A stretch of DNA of 37,480 nucleotides from Botryococcus braunii. Lineage: Eukaryota > Chlorophyta > Trebouxiophyceae. Shown piece after piece: positions 1 to 10,611 of this stretch. Position 1 is the first letter of the stretch. Each line of letters starts with the position of its first letter. The translations under genes and the position numbers were made by a program. The notes under the pieces are model-generated. The model was given only the letters and a program-made list of their open reading frames with translations. It was not told the origin of the DNA and searched no databases. The DNA is taken from positions 341,239-378,718 of the forward strand of contig KV908481.1 in NCBI GenBank assembly GCA_002005505.1, in the 5' to 3' direction.

Positions 1-1140
1 ACCCTCGTGTTGCCATTCTCAAATCCTGGTGGTTGGGTCACATAGACCTCTTCCTCCAACTCTCCATTGAGAAAAGCCGTCTTGATATCCACTTGGTGGA
101 TCTCAAGATTCTGTGTGGCAGCCACTGCCAGCACAGCCCTCCTTGCCCCATAGCTGCTGGTGGGTGCAAATACCTCCCCAACATCTATCCCAGGGATCTG
201 TCTACACCCTTGGGCAACTAACCTCGCTTTAAAGCGAGTAACATTCCCATGTGCATCAATTTTAGTGGAGAATATCCAATGGACAGGAATAACTTTTTGT
301 CCATGTGGTCTGTCCACATACTCTAGAACCTCATGGGTATCAAGGGAATCCATCTCTTCCCTCATTGCTTGTTGCCAAAAATCCCACTGAGGGGAGCATT
401 GGGCTTCCCTCAGGTTAGATGGCACGTGAACCTTTCCCAGCTTGACATAAGGTACATTTTGTACCTTATGCTGAGACTCTGCAGTACTGTCAGCACTCCT
501 GGGACTGTTGTCTTTTATATTCCTCTGATCCTGGTTCCCAGAATAAGGTACATTTTGTACCTTATGTTGAGATCCTGCAGTACAGCCAGAACTGCCAGAG
601 CCCTCCCCAACTCTCTCTCTTGAACTGCCAGACTCATGCGCTCCACCATTACAATCTCTCACCTTTCTCAATGCAGGTGGAAGCAGCAGCTCTCTCTCTC
701 TCCTGGACTCACACCTAGGTACACTACTCTGACTTTCCTGAGCTGCGCCTACTGTGTCAGGCTGCACCCCATAAGCATGACTGGTTCCCAGCTCAACTTG
801 GCTACGTGCTTCCCCTGCTGCTGGCACTTCTAGCCCACTACTCTTCTCGCTAACATCTTCTCCAAGCATAGCCTCCCCTGTCTCAACCTGCCTCTGCAAA
901 TCAGGGAGACCTACCGAGGGTGGCTCACTCACAAGTACCTGGCCTGAGCCAGGGTCATGCATGGGGACCCCTACTGAGTCCCTCCTAGCCTGGCGCTGTT
1001 CATAACGCTGATCCCTTGTGAGGGTGGTTCCTGGGGGAAGTCTATGTTGAGACTTCCCCTGGAACCTGACCCCCTCCTGCATCTTCTGCAGTTTGTCCAG
1101 CTGCGAGTGCGCTTCAGCACCCCCCGAGCTAAATTTTGAA
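1..1140 (-). CDS. Copia pol, linker plus N-terminal reverse transcriptase (partial, runs off left edge)
   Basis: This minus-strand frame is open from about 1140 to position 1 with no stop. The first two thirds are a Ser/Gly/Gln-rich linker containing a duplicated block with the peptide QHKVQNVPY. From about 440 downward it becomes a RVT_2 reverse transcriptase: a QQAMREEMDSL start, then RFKARLVAQG, then the motif-A segment VDIKTAFLNGE with its catalytic aspartate near 80-90. The YVDD active site should lie left of the window. The frame differs from that of the integrase, and both frames are open across about 1135-1290, so a single-base indel there is the simplest explanation. Function in a live element: reverse transcription of element RNA in cytoplasmic particles. 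The fold assignment is certain; activity of this copy is unlikely. Confidence 0.88.
447..566. repeat. Duplicated segment containing a 23-bp hairpin palindrome, inside the Copia linker
   Basis: Two copies (447-469 and 544-566) of a perfect inverted repeat: ATAAGGTACA, a 3-base spacer, TGTACCTTAT on the minus strand. Each is followed by similar sequence (CTGCAGTAC), so a block of ~60 bp was duplicated with a 97-bp period. The same half-site (GTACCTTATG on the plus strand) recurs at 5065-5074 and 5108-5117 in the presumed U3 of this element. Confidence 0.85.
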
Positions 1141-2641
1141 GATGGCCCAGCACTGACCATGACTGCTGTGAGGTCTCTGAAGTGGCAGGGGAACCATCTT
1201 GGCTGCTGGGGGCTCCAGCCACAGGTCCGACTGAGCTCCTCAGCCTGCTGTGATCCTCTGGAGAGCTGGCATTGGTAGCAGGAGATCCAGTGGGCTTGCA
1301 CTCCACCACTGGGTCATCCTCTGCTTCCCAAAAATTCACGGGAATGGCTGTTGGTGAGCTGGGGACATTGGAATTTCCTCCCCTGCCCTGCAAGGACGCT
1401 CCTGAGAGCCATTGAGAGGAACCAGGTTGCACCTTAGACATACCCACTCTCTCCCCTCCTCTCAAATGCTCAAGGAATGTAACATCCCTGCTCTCTTTCC
1501 ATACACCATTGCCTACGTACACTCTATAGGCCTTGGACTGTGGGCAATACCCAGTGAACATGCCTGGAATGGTCTTTGGTCCAAATACAGACCGCTGACC
1601 TGGGGGAATGTGAACATGTGCCACACAGCCCCATGTGCGCAAGGAAGCAACATCAGGCTTTACCCCATAGAACATCTCAGTAGGGGTCAGAGGCCTGCCT
1701 GTGGTGGGGCCCACGTTGTACAGCAGGGTGGCAGACTCCAATGCCTCCTTCCACAAGGAAGGGTCTGCTGCAGCGTGCACCAACAGGGTCCTTGTGCGCT
1801 CTTTCAGAGTCCGATTCATGCGCTCAGCAAGTCCATTTTGCTGAGGCGTGGATGGAGCTGAGGTCTCCATTTTAGTGCCCTGCTGAGCACAAAATTCTTT
1901 GAACTGCTGATTCAGAAATTCTGTCCCTCTATCAGATCTCACACACTTCACCACTTTCTCATGAAATGTCTGCCAGTACTTCAAGAGCTCAATGAGGGCC
2001 TTGGGAATGGCTTCTTTCGACTTCACTGCCAATGAGGCTATCAGATGGGATTTTTCATCAACAACAGTAACCCAAAAACGCTCTCCCGTGATTGCAGCTG
2101 GTGAAATGGGACCCACAGTGTCCACATGCACTCTATCTAACACACTCTCTGCAGGCCTAGAGGAAGCTGGAAAGGGGGGGCGAGAATGTTTCTCTTGTAT
2201 ACATGACTCACACTGGGGAGAACACTCTGAGCATGGAGCAAGGGACACATTGATCCCAGTGACCAGGTCTTCGTTGTCCAACCTTGTCATACTCTTAACC
2301 CCAGGATGCCCCAACCTTGCATGCCACAGTAGTCGATCTGTACACACGTGCCCTTTCCTGGCATGATACGAGGCCACATGAGGACTGGACTGTGGCTGCG
2401 CATCATGCTGGCTCTTGACGGGACACACCCATTCTAAAAAAAACAGCCCTCGCTCTCTGGCTATCTTACCAGACCAGCCTGCTGGGCCTTTCATGGTCGT
2501 GTACCCACCTGCACTGTCAGTGAGGAATGATGCTCCATCCTGAATGGCTCCTGTGACAGAAATCAGATTAGTGTGTGCATTGGGCACACACTGCACATTA
2601 TGCAGCCAAAACACCTCTTGTCTGGCATTGACCAGACACAC
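971..2641 (-). CDS. Copia pol, GAG-pre-integrase and integrase
   Basis: The open frame shows the HHCC zinc-binding motif (H107, H112, C144, C147, counted from the nominal start near 2641) followed by a DDE integrase core: D174 in HVDTVGP, D237 in VRSDRGTEF and E273 in QQNGLAERMNR. D237 and E273 are separated by exactly 35 residues, as expected for DD35E retroviral-type integrases. The C-terminal part has the usual Copia integrase sequence (TPTEMFYGVKPDVASLRTWGC). There is no credible start codon: the frame should be fused to the protease, and coding sense extends upstream to about 2665 through IVATGSV. The last ~170 bases (below ~1140) are probably an out-of-frame tail after an indel, because the RT continues in another frame. 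Role: integration of element cDNA into the chromosome. Confidence 0.88.
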   Translation of the reverse strand: MCLVNARQEVFWLHNVQCVPNAHTNLISVTGAIQDGASFLTDSAGGYTTMKGPAGWSGKIARERGLFFLEWVCPVKSQHDAQPQSSPHVASYHARKGHVCTDRLLWHARLGHPGVKSMTRLDNEDLVTGINVSLAPCSECSPQCESCIQEKHSRPPFPASSRPAESVLDRVHVDTVGPISPAAITGERFWVTVVDEKSHLIASLAVKSKEAIPKALIELLKYWQTFHEKVVKCVRSDRGTEFLNQQFKEFCAQQGTKMETSAPSTPQQNGLAERMNRTLKERTRTLLVHAAADPSLWKEALESATLLYNVGPTTGRPLTPTEMFYGVKPDVASLRTWGCVAHVHIPPGQRSVFGPKTIPGMFTGYCPQSKAYRVYVGNGVWKESRDVTFLEHLRGGERVGMSKVQPGSSQWLSGASLQGRGGNSNVPSSPTAIPVNFWEAEDDPVVECKPTGSPATNASSPEDHSRLRSSVGPVAGAPSSQDGSPATSETSQQSWSVLGHLQNLARGVLKRTRSWTNCRRCRRGSGSRGSLNIDFPQEPPSQGISVMNSARLGGTQ

Positions 2642-2655
2642 AGACCCAGTTGCAA

Positions 2656-4011
2656 CTATCCTCCTTTGGCATCAGAAGTGGCCAAATGAAGAGGGAGGGG
2701 TTGAGCATGCATGACTGGGTTGTGTAGTAAAGACAGATCATTTACAAGGTGCACCGATGCACCACTATCTATCAGCCACGAGGTACTGCAAGCCCCATGA
2801 GATGTAGGGGTAAGCACATTTAACGAAACGAACATAGGCTCACCAGCACCTGGAGGAGGTGGTGGTGGGAGATGCCAGCCTGGGAAGAAGGGGAAGATAG
2901 TGGACACAGATCCAGGAGCATGTGAGGGTGCCACGGGAGGGCCTCCTCTGGACTGGCCAGCATCCCACCAGCTGGCTTGTTGCTGAGGAGCTCCAGTGCC
3001 CCACCACGCAGCTGGGCCCGCACTTGCAGCTTGCATTGTGCCACGTAGAGCTTGCAGCCTCTTCAGTTCCAGGCAATCCCTCCAGAAATGTCCCGTCCCG
3101 TTGCAGAAGCGACACGCCAGTTCCTCCTTTGGCCTCCTGCCACGTCCAGACCCTCGCCCCCTGCCTCCAGCGTTGTGAGCAGAAGGGCCATAGGGGGCCT
3201 GACCATCAGCAGGTGCTCCAGCTCCCACTCCTGGTGCTGCTCCAGCGCCCGGTGCAGCTCCAGCGCCTTGGGGAGGCCCAGGGATTCCACCCTGAGCTGG
3301 CACGGCTGCTGCTGCTGCTGCCATAACTGCTGCAGCTGATGCTGTGACTTGCACTGACTCTGCCAGCGGGATATCCTGGTACTCCAAGTTCTCAATGGCA
3401 GTGAGGATCGTCTCCAGCATGTTGTAGGGGTCTGACTTGGCGGAGGTAATTGCCCAAGCGTCGTTCTGCAAGACTGCAGGTAGTCCCTTATATATATACC
3501 TGCAGATCTGGCGGTCGCTCAGCTGATGGTTATTGGCCTCCAGGGAGGCGGCAATACTGATGACTCGGTGGCACCATTCTTGCACTGTCTCTCCCTTTAC
3601 CATGCCTTGTTTGAGCCCCTTGATCCACTTCTCGTTGATTTCCCTGTCCTTCCCTCCAGTGCAGCGGTCTGCCATCCACTGAATGAAGTCAAAAGCGCTC
3701 CCCCGCTGTTTGACTTCGTCGTGCCACATGGACGGGACAGACTGCAAAATGAAATGTTTTACTGCTGCGTTCTCTGCGGTCTTAGGCATAGCTGTCTCCA
3801 ACGCTCCCATTGCTCCTTTTTGCATTGCGCAAGACTCCAGCTCTTCACGCCAGGCATTGAAATTAGTGCGATCAGCCTTCAGCTGTGTAGACATCTTGGG
3901 ATTGGAGGAGTTCATCGTGTATGCATACGAGCTGGCTGCAGTGCCTCCAGTGGTCTGTCCTGACTGTCCAGCTCCTGAGGAGGCCGTGCTGCCTCCTGCT
4001 GGTGTTGCCAT
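2656..4011 (-). CDS. Copia gag with zinc knuckle and aspartic protease
   Basis: 451 residues from an ATG in a Ser/Ala/Gly/Thr-rich leader. Residues ~40-215 match the UBN2-type Copia gag (FNAWREELES; ICRYIYKGLPAVLQ). An Ala/Gly/Pro-rich stretch (~222-280) leads to an Arg/Gly patch and one CCHC knuckle, C300-X2-C303-X4-H308-X4-C313. Residues 412-419 (WLIDSGAS) are the retropepsin active site, D415 catalytic. The frame stops at TAG right after SDAKGG, in the middle of the protease, while the rest of the protease/integrase continues in the -1 frame. Gag builds the particle and packages RNA; the protease matures the polyprotein. Gag and protease identity are certain; whether the stop reflects decay or programmed frameshifting cannot be settled here. 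Confidence 0.9.
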   Translation of the reverse strand: MATPAGGSTASSGAGQSGQTTGGTAASSYAYTMNSSNPKMSTQLKADRTNFNAWREELESCAMQKGAMGALETAMPKTAENAAVKHFILQSVPSMWHDEVKQRGSAFDFIQWMADRCTGGKDREINEKWIKGLKQGMVKGETVQEWCHRVISIAASLEANNHQLSDRQICRYIYKGLPAVLQNDAWAITSAKSDPYNMLETILTAIENLEYQDIPLAESVQVTASAAAVMAAAAAAVPAQGGIPGPPQGAGAAPGAGAAPGVGAGAPADGQAPYGPSAHNAGGRGRGSGRGRRPKEELACRFCNGTGHFWRDCLELKRLQALRGTMQAASAGPAAWWGTGAPQQQASWWDAGQSRGGPPVAPSHAPGSVSTIFPFFPGWHLPPPPPPGAGEPMFVSLNVLTPTSHGACSTSWLIDSGASVHLVNDLSLLHNPVMHAQPLPLHLATSDAKGG

Positions 4012-4491
4012 AGTCTCTGTACTGCTGGGATTACTTTCAGAAACCTTGATTTGGGAACGAGTTTAAGGTCTGGTCATACACTTCACTTGCTCTCACAGCG
4101 TTCAGCCTGACACAGCTGGTTTAAGTATACCCTTCCGGCGTGCACCACAGCACTTTCAAGTATTCCACCCTTTCGAGGTCTAGCATGTACCCTTAATATG
4201 CAAGATATGCAAAATATTCTTCAGCAATTCAATTGCTTGACCACCCGGACCTACTGACGGTCTCACGACAACGACGACGGGTGATAATCTCAGGTCACTT
4301 CACGGAAAAAAAAAAAAAAAAGAACTTCCCAAGATATTGAAGACTCTGTCCGTAGGCCTTCTGAGTGAATATCCAGTTGTTCCTTTTTTACTTCTTCTTG
4401 CCGTCAGGCGAGTCCGTGGAAAACCCAGTACAGATGCATCCGATGATGCCATGCACTCCTGTCTGCCCTTGGCTCAGCTGGAAGGGCGTGG

Positions 4492-4518
4492 GCCCATAAC
4501 CTGTAAAAGGTTATGGGC
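4492..4518. repeat. 10-bp inverted repeat with 7-base loop
   Basis: GCCCATAACC, TGTAAAA, GGTTATGGGC form a perfect 10-bp stem. It ends 11 bases before the first copy of the 137-bp direct repeat. No function is evident. Confidence 0.7.
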
Positions 4519-4528
4519 AGTGGCGTAT

Positions 4529-4998
4529 CCTGTAAGCAAGCAGACAGGTCGTAAGTTCGTGCCTCTCCAGCTACAGTCCTTGACGACTGTCTGCTCTTTT
4601 AGACACATGCAACTGCATGAACAAGACTGGCATCCTTATGTGCCCAGTATCTTTCCAAACCAGTTCCGTTACATGTTGATCTGTCAATGAGCATCTACAC
4701 ACGGATAAGCTCCTGACGGCTGAAAGCAAGTACCTTCCTATACTCAATCAAGACTCCGTCCCTTAGCTGTTTGGGAGACTTGATTGTCCACTAAGATGGT
4801 TCACTTACAAACAAGCAATCAAACATGAACACATTACCAATACACATCCTGCGTCACCGCACCTGTAAGCAAGCAGACAGGTCGTAAGTTCGTGCCTCTC
4901 CAGCTACAGTCCTTGACGACTGTCTGCTCTTTTAGACACATGCAACTGCATGAACAAGACTGGCATCCTTATGTGCCCAGTATCTTTCCAAACCAGTT
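4529..4998. repeat. 137-bp exact direct repeat, 333-bp period, upstream of Copia gag
   Basis: Positions 4529-4665 and 4862-4998 carry the same 137 bases, beginning CCTGTAAGCAAGC and ending AAACCAGTT. They are separated by 196 bp of different sequence. They lie in the untranslated/LTR zone of the Copia element. The spacing is too short for a pair of full LTRs. They could be an internal duplication of the LTR or parts of a nested insertion. Confidence 0.9.
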
Positions 4999-5290
4999 GC
5001 TCGACTATGCGGTGATCGCAGCTTTAATAGTCCTTTCACGCTAACGCGTAATCTAAATCAGATTGTACCTTATGTTCGAAATAGACCTCATCCGAACGTG
5101 TCTTGAGGTACCTTATGTGGATAGTGGACCCGTATCCTAATAATGTACATTTGAAGATCACCTAAAGCACAAGGCATTCTATAATGTATGTTCACAACTC
5201 AACAACCACCTACCAGCAAAAAGTACTCTTAAGCGTTCTCCTTCATTCCACCTTGGATTTACTCAAATACGCAAGTTTGACACAGAGTCT

Positions 5291-5292
<2 letters not shown>

Positions 5293-5335
<43 letters not shown>

Positions 5336-5366
5336 GCACACACACACAGACGCACACAGACACAGA

Positions 5367-5422
<56 letters not shown>

Positions 5423-5440
5423 TGCACACGCACGGGCGCA
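5293..5440. repeat. (CA)n microsatellite, imperfect
   Basis: A CA array with small interruptions (CG, CAGA) on the plus strand. The long Cys/Val and His/Thr reading frames over it are artefacts of the repeat. Confidence 0.97.
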
Positions 5441-6926
5441 GGCTTGCATGCGCGCACATGTGCACGTACAGAGAGTCAGTAATTACACATATACAAATTC
5501 ATTGCCACTGTCCCTCTCCCCCCATTCTCTTCATCCCACCCCCCAACCTTACCTCCCTGCCACACTCAATGGGCTATGCCGTCCTGAGACACTTGGCCAG
5601 CTCATGTTCACACTCATTCAGTCCCCCCGCATTTGTCCCCCTTTCCTCTCATTCCTCCCGTGGCCTCACCCCTCTCCTCAATCCAATCTGTCTCTACTGA
5701 CTGTCCTGATCACTTGGTCACAACAAATTCTAACAGTTGTATCTTTGTTGCAAGGAGCAGTTTGAGAATGGAACTCCAAAGTCCTATCCACAAAACTACT
5801 TGCACCAGACTATAACTGTCGACATTGGTCAAATACGTTTAGGTCCGTAACATGAACTCGCCAAATGTGCACTGTTTGTAGCAGGTAGGGTCAGCACTTG
5901 ATAAACGCACCTGGGTAACTGGGCCCAGCTTTAGAAACTTCTTTTGCAGACGTACCAGACCTTTCCTCGAGACCTCCCCCTCGAGCTCTCCAAAATCAGA
6001 AAGAAACCCTGCAATGCAATGCCAGTAGATTATTCTGCGAAAACATGACCAAATTTTCCACAACAGAGCACAAGGCAGCCACACGGAAGATGGAAGTTTC
6101 GTCGAAATCTGACAAATTAAGAAAGCTCCTAAAAGCTAAACTTTGGTCAATGACGGCGAGAAAATCGATGTACAATCCTTACGTGACTCTTTGTGCCAAT
6201 CAAGGCTTGGCACCACCTGACAAATATCTCTACTTCAAGATACGGATTGTCCAATTAATCATAAAAAAGACAGCAAAAAAAATAAGCAGGAATATGAGGT
6301 GAATAAGAAGGTATCTTACTGGCGGATTCCATCCCCAGCCGTTTACGGAGATTAAGGCCGTCCTGACAGCCTACATTCCATCTTAAGAAAGCTTTCCTGA
6401 TCCTACCCTCCCTTGCGATACCAATCCAATCTTTTTAATCATAAGAAGTTTGATTTATAGGAAACAGACTTCGAGCGCTTTCCCCGGTGCCGCGTCTAGA
6501 CTGTCGTTGTGTTACCAAACTAGCTGCACCAAACATGTCATAGTGCCCTGATCATCTATAGAACTCGTTTGGAGAACACTAGACAAAAGCAGGGAGAAGA
6601 ATGTCATAGGTGACGGCGGGAACTGCAGCGACGTAGAACAAGCTCGGGGGATGTTCATATTCAATTCATAGGGCGGGGGGAGCCCCGGAGGGCTCGCTGC
6701 TAGCCGCTCAGCCCCGTCCTGATGTAAACGCGGGAACCCTTCCATAGTGGGAGGGTTCCGGTCCCCAGCCGTGTGGGGCTCCGGGAGTCCGGCCAACACG
6801 CATTTCTTTAAGTGGCGACTGACAGCTCGAGCATTCTATTCAAACCCAACAGAATGTTCCAGAAACTACTTGATTAAGGCAATTATTCCATAATAGGCCA
6901 AACCTGTGTCAGAGAGGATAGGTTGC
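5441..6926. other. Intergenic, no clear gene
   Basis: A C-rich stretch at 5510-5690 is followed by ordinary sequence with only short frames. One 85-codon lysine-rich frame (6045-6302) is listed separately. GC-rich short imperfect inverted repeats occur around 6660-6790, without recognisable RNA-gene structure. Confidence 0.5.
6045..6302 (+). CDS. Small lysine-rich open frame, hypothetical
   Basis: 85 codons from an ATG, about 20 percent Lys/Arg, no recognised domain, signal peptide or membrane segment. A basic tail (KKTAKKISRNMR) ends the frame. Nothing nearby supports transcription, and chance occurrence is possible. I do not recognise a family. Confidence 0.18.
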   Translation: MTKFSTTEHKAATRKMEVSSKSDKLRKLLKAKLWSMTARKSMYNPYVTLCANQGLAPPDKYLYFKIRIVQLIIKKTAKKISRNMR

Positions 6927-6960
6927 TTAGTTCAGCCAGTGAATTCACTGGCTGAACTAA
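6927..6960. repeat. Perfect 34-bp palindrome
   Basis: The left arm TTAGTTCAGCCAGTGAA is followed directly by its exact reverse complement, with GAATTC at the centre and no loop. It is followed by two copies of AAGGAGCTAGG-like sequence (6960-6988). Confidence 0.95.
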
Positions 6961-7020
6961 AGGAGCTAGGGCTTTCGCAAGGAGCTAGGTGTCAGCGCGC
7001 CATTCGCTAGCAGCTCGATC

Positions 7021-7320
7021 GAAGTGGGAACGACCTTGCTCCTACGACTTCAACTTTTGATTCCCTGTGAAAGGTACGTTACAAGATATGTGAAACTTGT
7101 GTTAAGCTCCCTCGCACCCAGTGAATCACAAACTTGACGTATGAATTTGGTAGGACTGCTGTGTTAGCTAGCTTCACATATCCACGCTCTGAATGATGTT
7201 GAAGCAACTGACGTCATTTTAATAACTTATGAATCACTTTGTGGTACTTGACTTGGATGTATGGGTTGGAACATGTGGCAACGTCCTGGCTCCTGCGACT
7301 TTAACTTTGATACCCTGTAG
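7021..7320. repeat. Diverged direct repeat pair
   Basis: Around 7035-7065 and 7285-7315 the sequence CTCCTRCGACTTYAACTTT recurs with a following GAT(T/A)CCCTGT. The two blocks are ~250 bp apart. This is an old tandem duplication of unknown origin. Confidence 0.6.
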
Positions 7321-7447
7321 GCCTAGAAAGCAGGTACGTATACATCAGAATAGTCCTAAGATGTCATTTTAGTAATGGATAAGCATGGAGTTTTGGGATT
7401 GGAGGCAACCGTGTGAAATATCGTGATCATCAACACAGTTAAGAGCA

Positions 7448-7726
7448 ATGAGATCATATGAGATCATCGATGCCACTCTCTTTGGGTTCGGTCCTTGTGA
7501 CACGTACTATCATGATCAGTCAAGTCCCAGTACTCATTACGATAAACGATGTACATCTTTCATAAGACATATGTGTGTTAAAAGAAGAGTTAAGTGGTTG
7601 GATTGCAACATTGGTTTTGATTCTCTGATTTGTAATGCACAGTTGGCAAGTCATATCAATTGGAGAGATCTTCCGCGCTCCTTTTGGTCTGAATATATTG
7701 TATATACTGATTCCTTATCGGAGTGA
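7448..7726 (+). CDS. Open frame of 92 codons, hypothetical
   Basis: Starts at an ATG and encodes a mixed-composition peptide with several Cys, Tyr and Trp (FGFGPCDTYYHD; RRVKWLDCNIGFDSL). It does not look like low-complexity translation, but it matches no family I know, and no splice context is convincing. It could be an exon or a decayed transposon fragment. Confidence 0.2.
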   Translation: MRSYEIIDATLFGFGPCDTYYHDQSSPSTHYDKRCTSFIRHMCVKRRVKWLDCNIGFDSLICNAQLASHINWRDLPRSFWSEYIVYTDSLSE

Positions 7727-8295
7727 TGAGCAGGACGCCCAGCGCCGTATCTAACGTTTTAAAGAAACACAAAAGACAAGGGCAACATTTGCAATTCAAA
7801 AAAGCTAGTCCTCACACAGTGCCCATGCACACACGTGTGTCACACACAGTTACAAACATGCTCGCTCATATGATTCTGACATAAGTTTTGCTGCAGTCTT
7901 TCACTGCATGCTTCACATGGTGTGTGTAGGGCGGTGCACTAGTTCTGTGATCATAATCTGACCACATGTATTCTGGCTACAGACCACATCGGGCAAGAGG
8001 ACACGAGCAGGATCTCCAATGTCATATCTAGATGCATTGGGGCTACAACCCTAACGCAGTCGTCGGCTTCCGGCAGTAACGATGGCAGAGCGCACGAAGG
8101 TGTGCATAGACTTCAGTTTTCTCAAGTTTTGTTTCTCGGCACATATTGTAAGTGTCACTGAGCTCTTGCCAGGAACTTAGAAAGTGTAGTCCAAGCGTTT
8201 AAGTGCAAATTGTAAGCTCTGTAGACTTAACAAAGTTTCAGGAGTGTAAAGCAAAGAATAGCTAGACTGACAAAAGTTTTCTCCTGAAACAAGGT

Positions 8296-8340
8296 GCCAA
8301 TTCGGGATTTCTAATTAGCCAATTCGGGATTTCTAATTTA
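8296..8340. repeat. 21-22 bp tandem repeat, two units
   Basis: GCCAATTCGGGATTTCTAATT occurs at 8296-8316 and 8318-8338. The pair lies just outside the left inverted end of the 8347-9138 element. Confidence 0.9.
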
Positions 8341-8346
8341 TAGATA

Positions 8347-9138
8347 CACCCCCAAACAAAAGGATTGTGCAAACGCCTTTTTTAAAGAATAGAGCATTGC
8401 AAGCAGACGCTGGGTTGGCTGAAGCTGAAATTGGTAGAAAATGTAGGTAAAGACCATGAGTACTTGAGAGCAAAGTATCAAGTTATATTTGTAATTGTAC
8501 AATTCACATGGCCCTTGTAACGACGACCCTTTGAACAGTTGCCCTCCTGAAAATCGCCCTGTTTTTGACAGGTGCACGCACTCGCACCTTTTGTTCTGTC
8601 AACCGGTACATAGGGGAGGATATCCCGCTGATCTACGGAGCACAGTAAGCCCTTACCAAGAGCTTCTAGCTGTGAAAGTTTAAATTTAAAAAGGAAATAT
8701 TCGGGTGTGGCAAGAGAAGTATATACATGCAGTAGAATGCCAATTATCGGTGGATTTCGGTGTTTTTGGGCAAAGCCAGCCCTACACCACCACCAATATT
8801 AATAAATATTGCCGATCATCACGTTGAATATACATTCCAAACGCATTCTATTGGACCCTTGATCATCTTAATTAAGCACCTTTGCATGCCTTCATCAGTT
8901 CGATATATATATAGGGTACCCAAGCTTGACTTATAGTGGCTGTATCGATAGGCGGTACGGAAACGCGTCATACACCGTGTACACGCATATGGGGCGGCGC
9001 CCTCGATTATTAATCATAGCCACAGTCCTATTCTACTCGAAACTGGTCTTTTTCCGGAAAATGATTGCCTCAATTAAAAGTATCACGAAAAATAGTACAG
9101 CCTAACTTGCTTTTGCACAATCCTTTTGTTTGGGGGTG
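8347..9138. mobile_element. MITE-like non-autonomous DNA transposon with 27-bp terminal inverted repeats
   Basis: The first 27 bases (8347-8373, beginning CACCCCCAAACAAAAGG) are the exact reverse complement of 9112-9138. ATA precedes the left end and follows the right end, so a TA or ATA target duplication is likely. The 792-bp interior has no convincing coding frame, hence non-autonomous. A TA target and CAC terminus would fit a Tc1/mariner-type element, but the superfamily is inferred from very little and the family is unknown to me. Confidence 0.8.
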
Positions 9139-9692
9139 ATACTATGCAATGAACTGGTATGCAAAGTTAGTGCACTGGACTAATGGTTGTAAACATAAAT
9201 GGCGGTACCGTTCTAGGTGCTCGAACTTGTTTTGTTTTATATATTCTACTTGTGTGCATTCATGAAGATAGCTTTTTGATCAAAGTTGCCGCGAAATGGT
9301 TGTCTGGCTGGCGCAATGGCAGGCGCTCTATTTGTTTGGGTGATGCCTGCGACACTGTCCACGTGAGACAGATAAAGGCGAATATAAAGATGCAAATGAA
9401 GATGAAGATGATAAAGTAGCTCTCAAAAAGAGAGCGTGCCCACGGCTCGTCCACCGCACGTCGTCACGCTACATTAATACCGTCATCATGGGATTTCATG
9501 ACGTTGGAAAGGGTTCCCGATGCTTGGATACAGGGTGCTAGGGTTTGGGGTCAGTGAATGCTTTGAATTAAGAGTAAAGCGTAATCTAACCTATGCCTAT
9601 GTAACTCTTCTTCTTCATCTTCTTCTAACCGCATACCATGAATTTATCATGTAGGGACGCGGAATGTAGGGGCCAAATCATCAAGGATTTAA
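9139..9692. other. Intergenic, nothing recognised
   Basis: Only short frames are present. There is a small 6-bp hairpin at ~9419-9441 and GAAGATGAAGATGAT-type repeats at ~9390-9415. No gene is supported. Confidence 0.5.

Positions 9693-10611
<919 letters not shown>

Larger units (their letters stand above)
1..5205 (-). mobile_element. Ty1/Copia LTR retrotransposon, 3' part cut off by the window edge
   Basis: Read on the minus strand the order is gag with a CCHC knuckle, aspartic protease, GAG-pre-integrase zinc motif, integrase core, low-complexity linker, reverse transcriptase. Protease-integrase-RT order is diagnostic of Copia (Pseudoviridae-type) rather than Gypsy elements. The RT is cut at position 1, so the RT active site, RNase H and 3' LTR lie outside. 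The upstream boundary is uncertain: a TGTTGAG (minus strand, near 5205) looks like a Copia LTR start, but no second LTR is available for comparison and no clear primer-binding site was found before gag. Two frame breaks (near 2660 and near 1140-1200) suggest the copy is inactive unless the first is a programmed frameshift. Confidence 0.9.

Noticed and set aside
4529..4998. The 137-bp repeats as the two LTRs of a nested miniature element
   Set aside because: The repeat ends are not TG...CA, and no primer site or purine tract borders the 196-bp interval.
5184..5765. 193-codon frame rich in His/Thr
   Set aside because: It depends on the (CA)n array for its length; flanking parts show no protein-like pattern or splice context.
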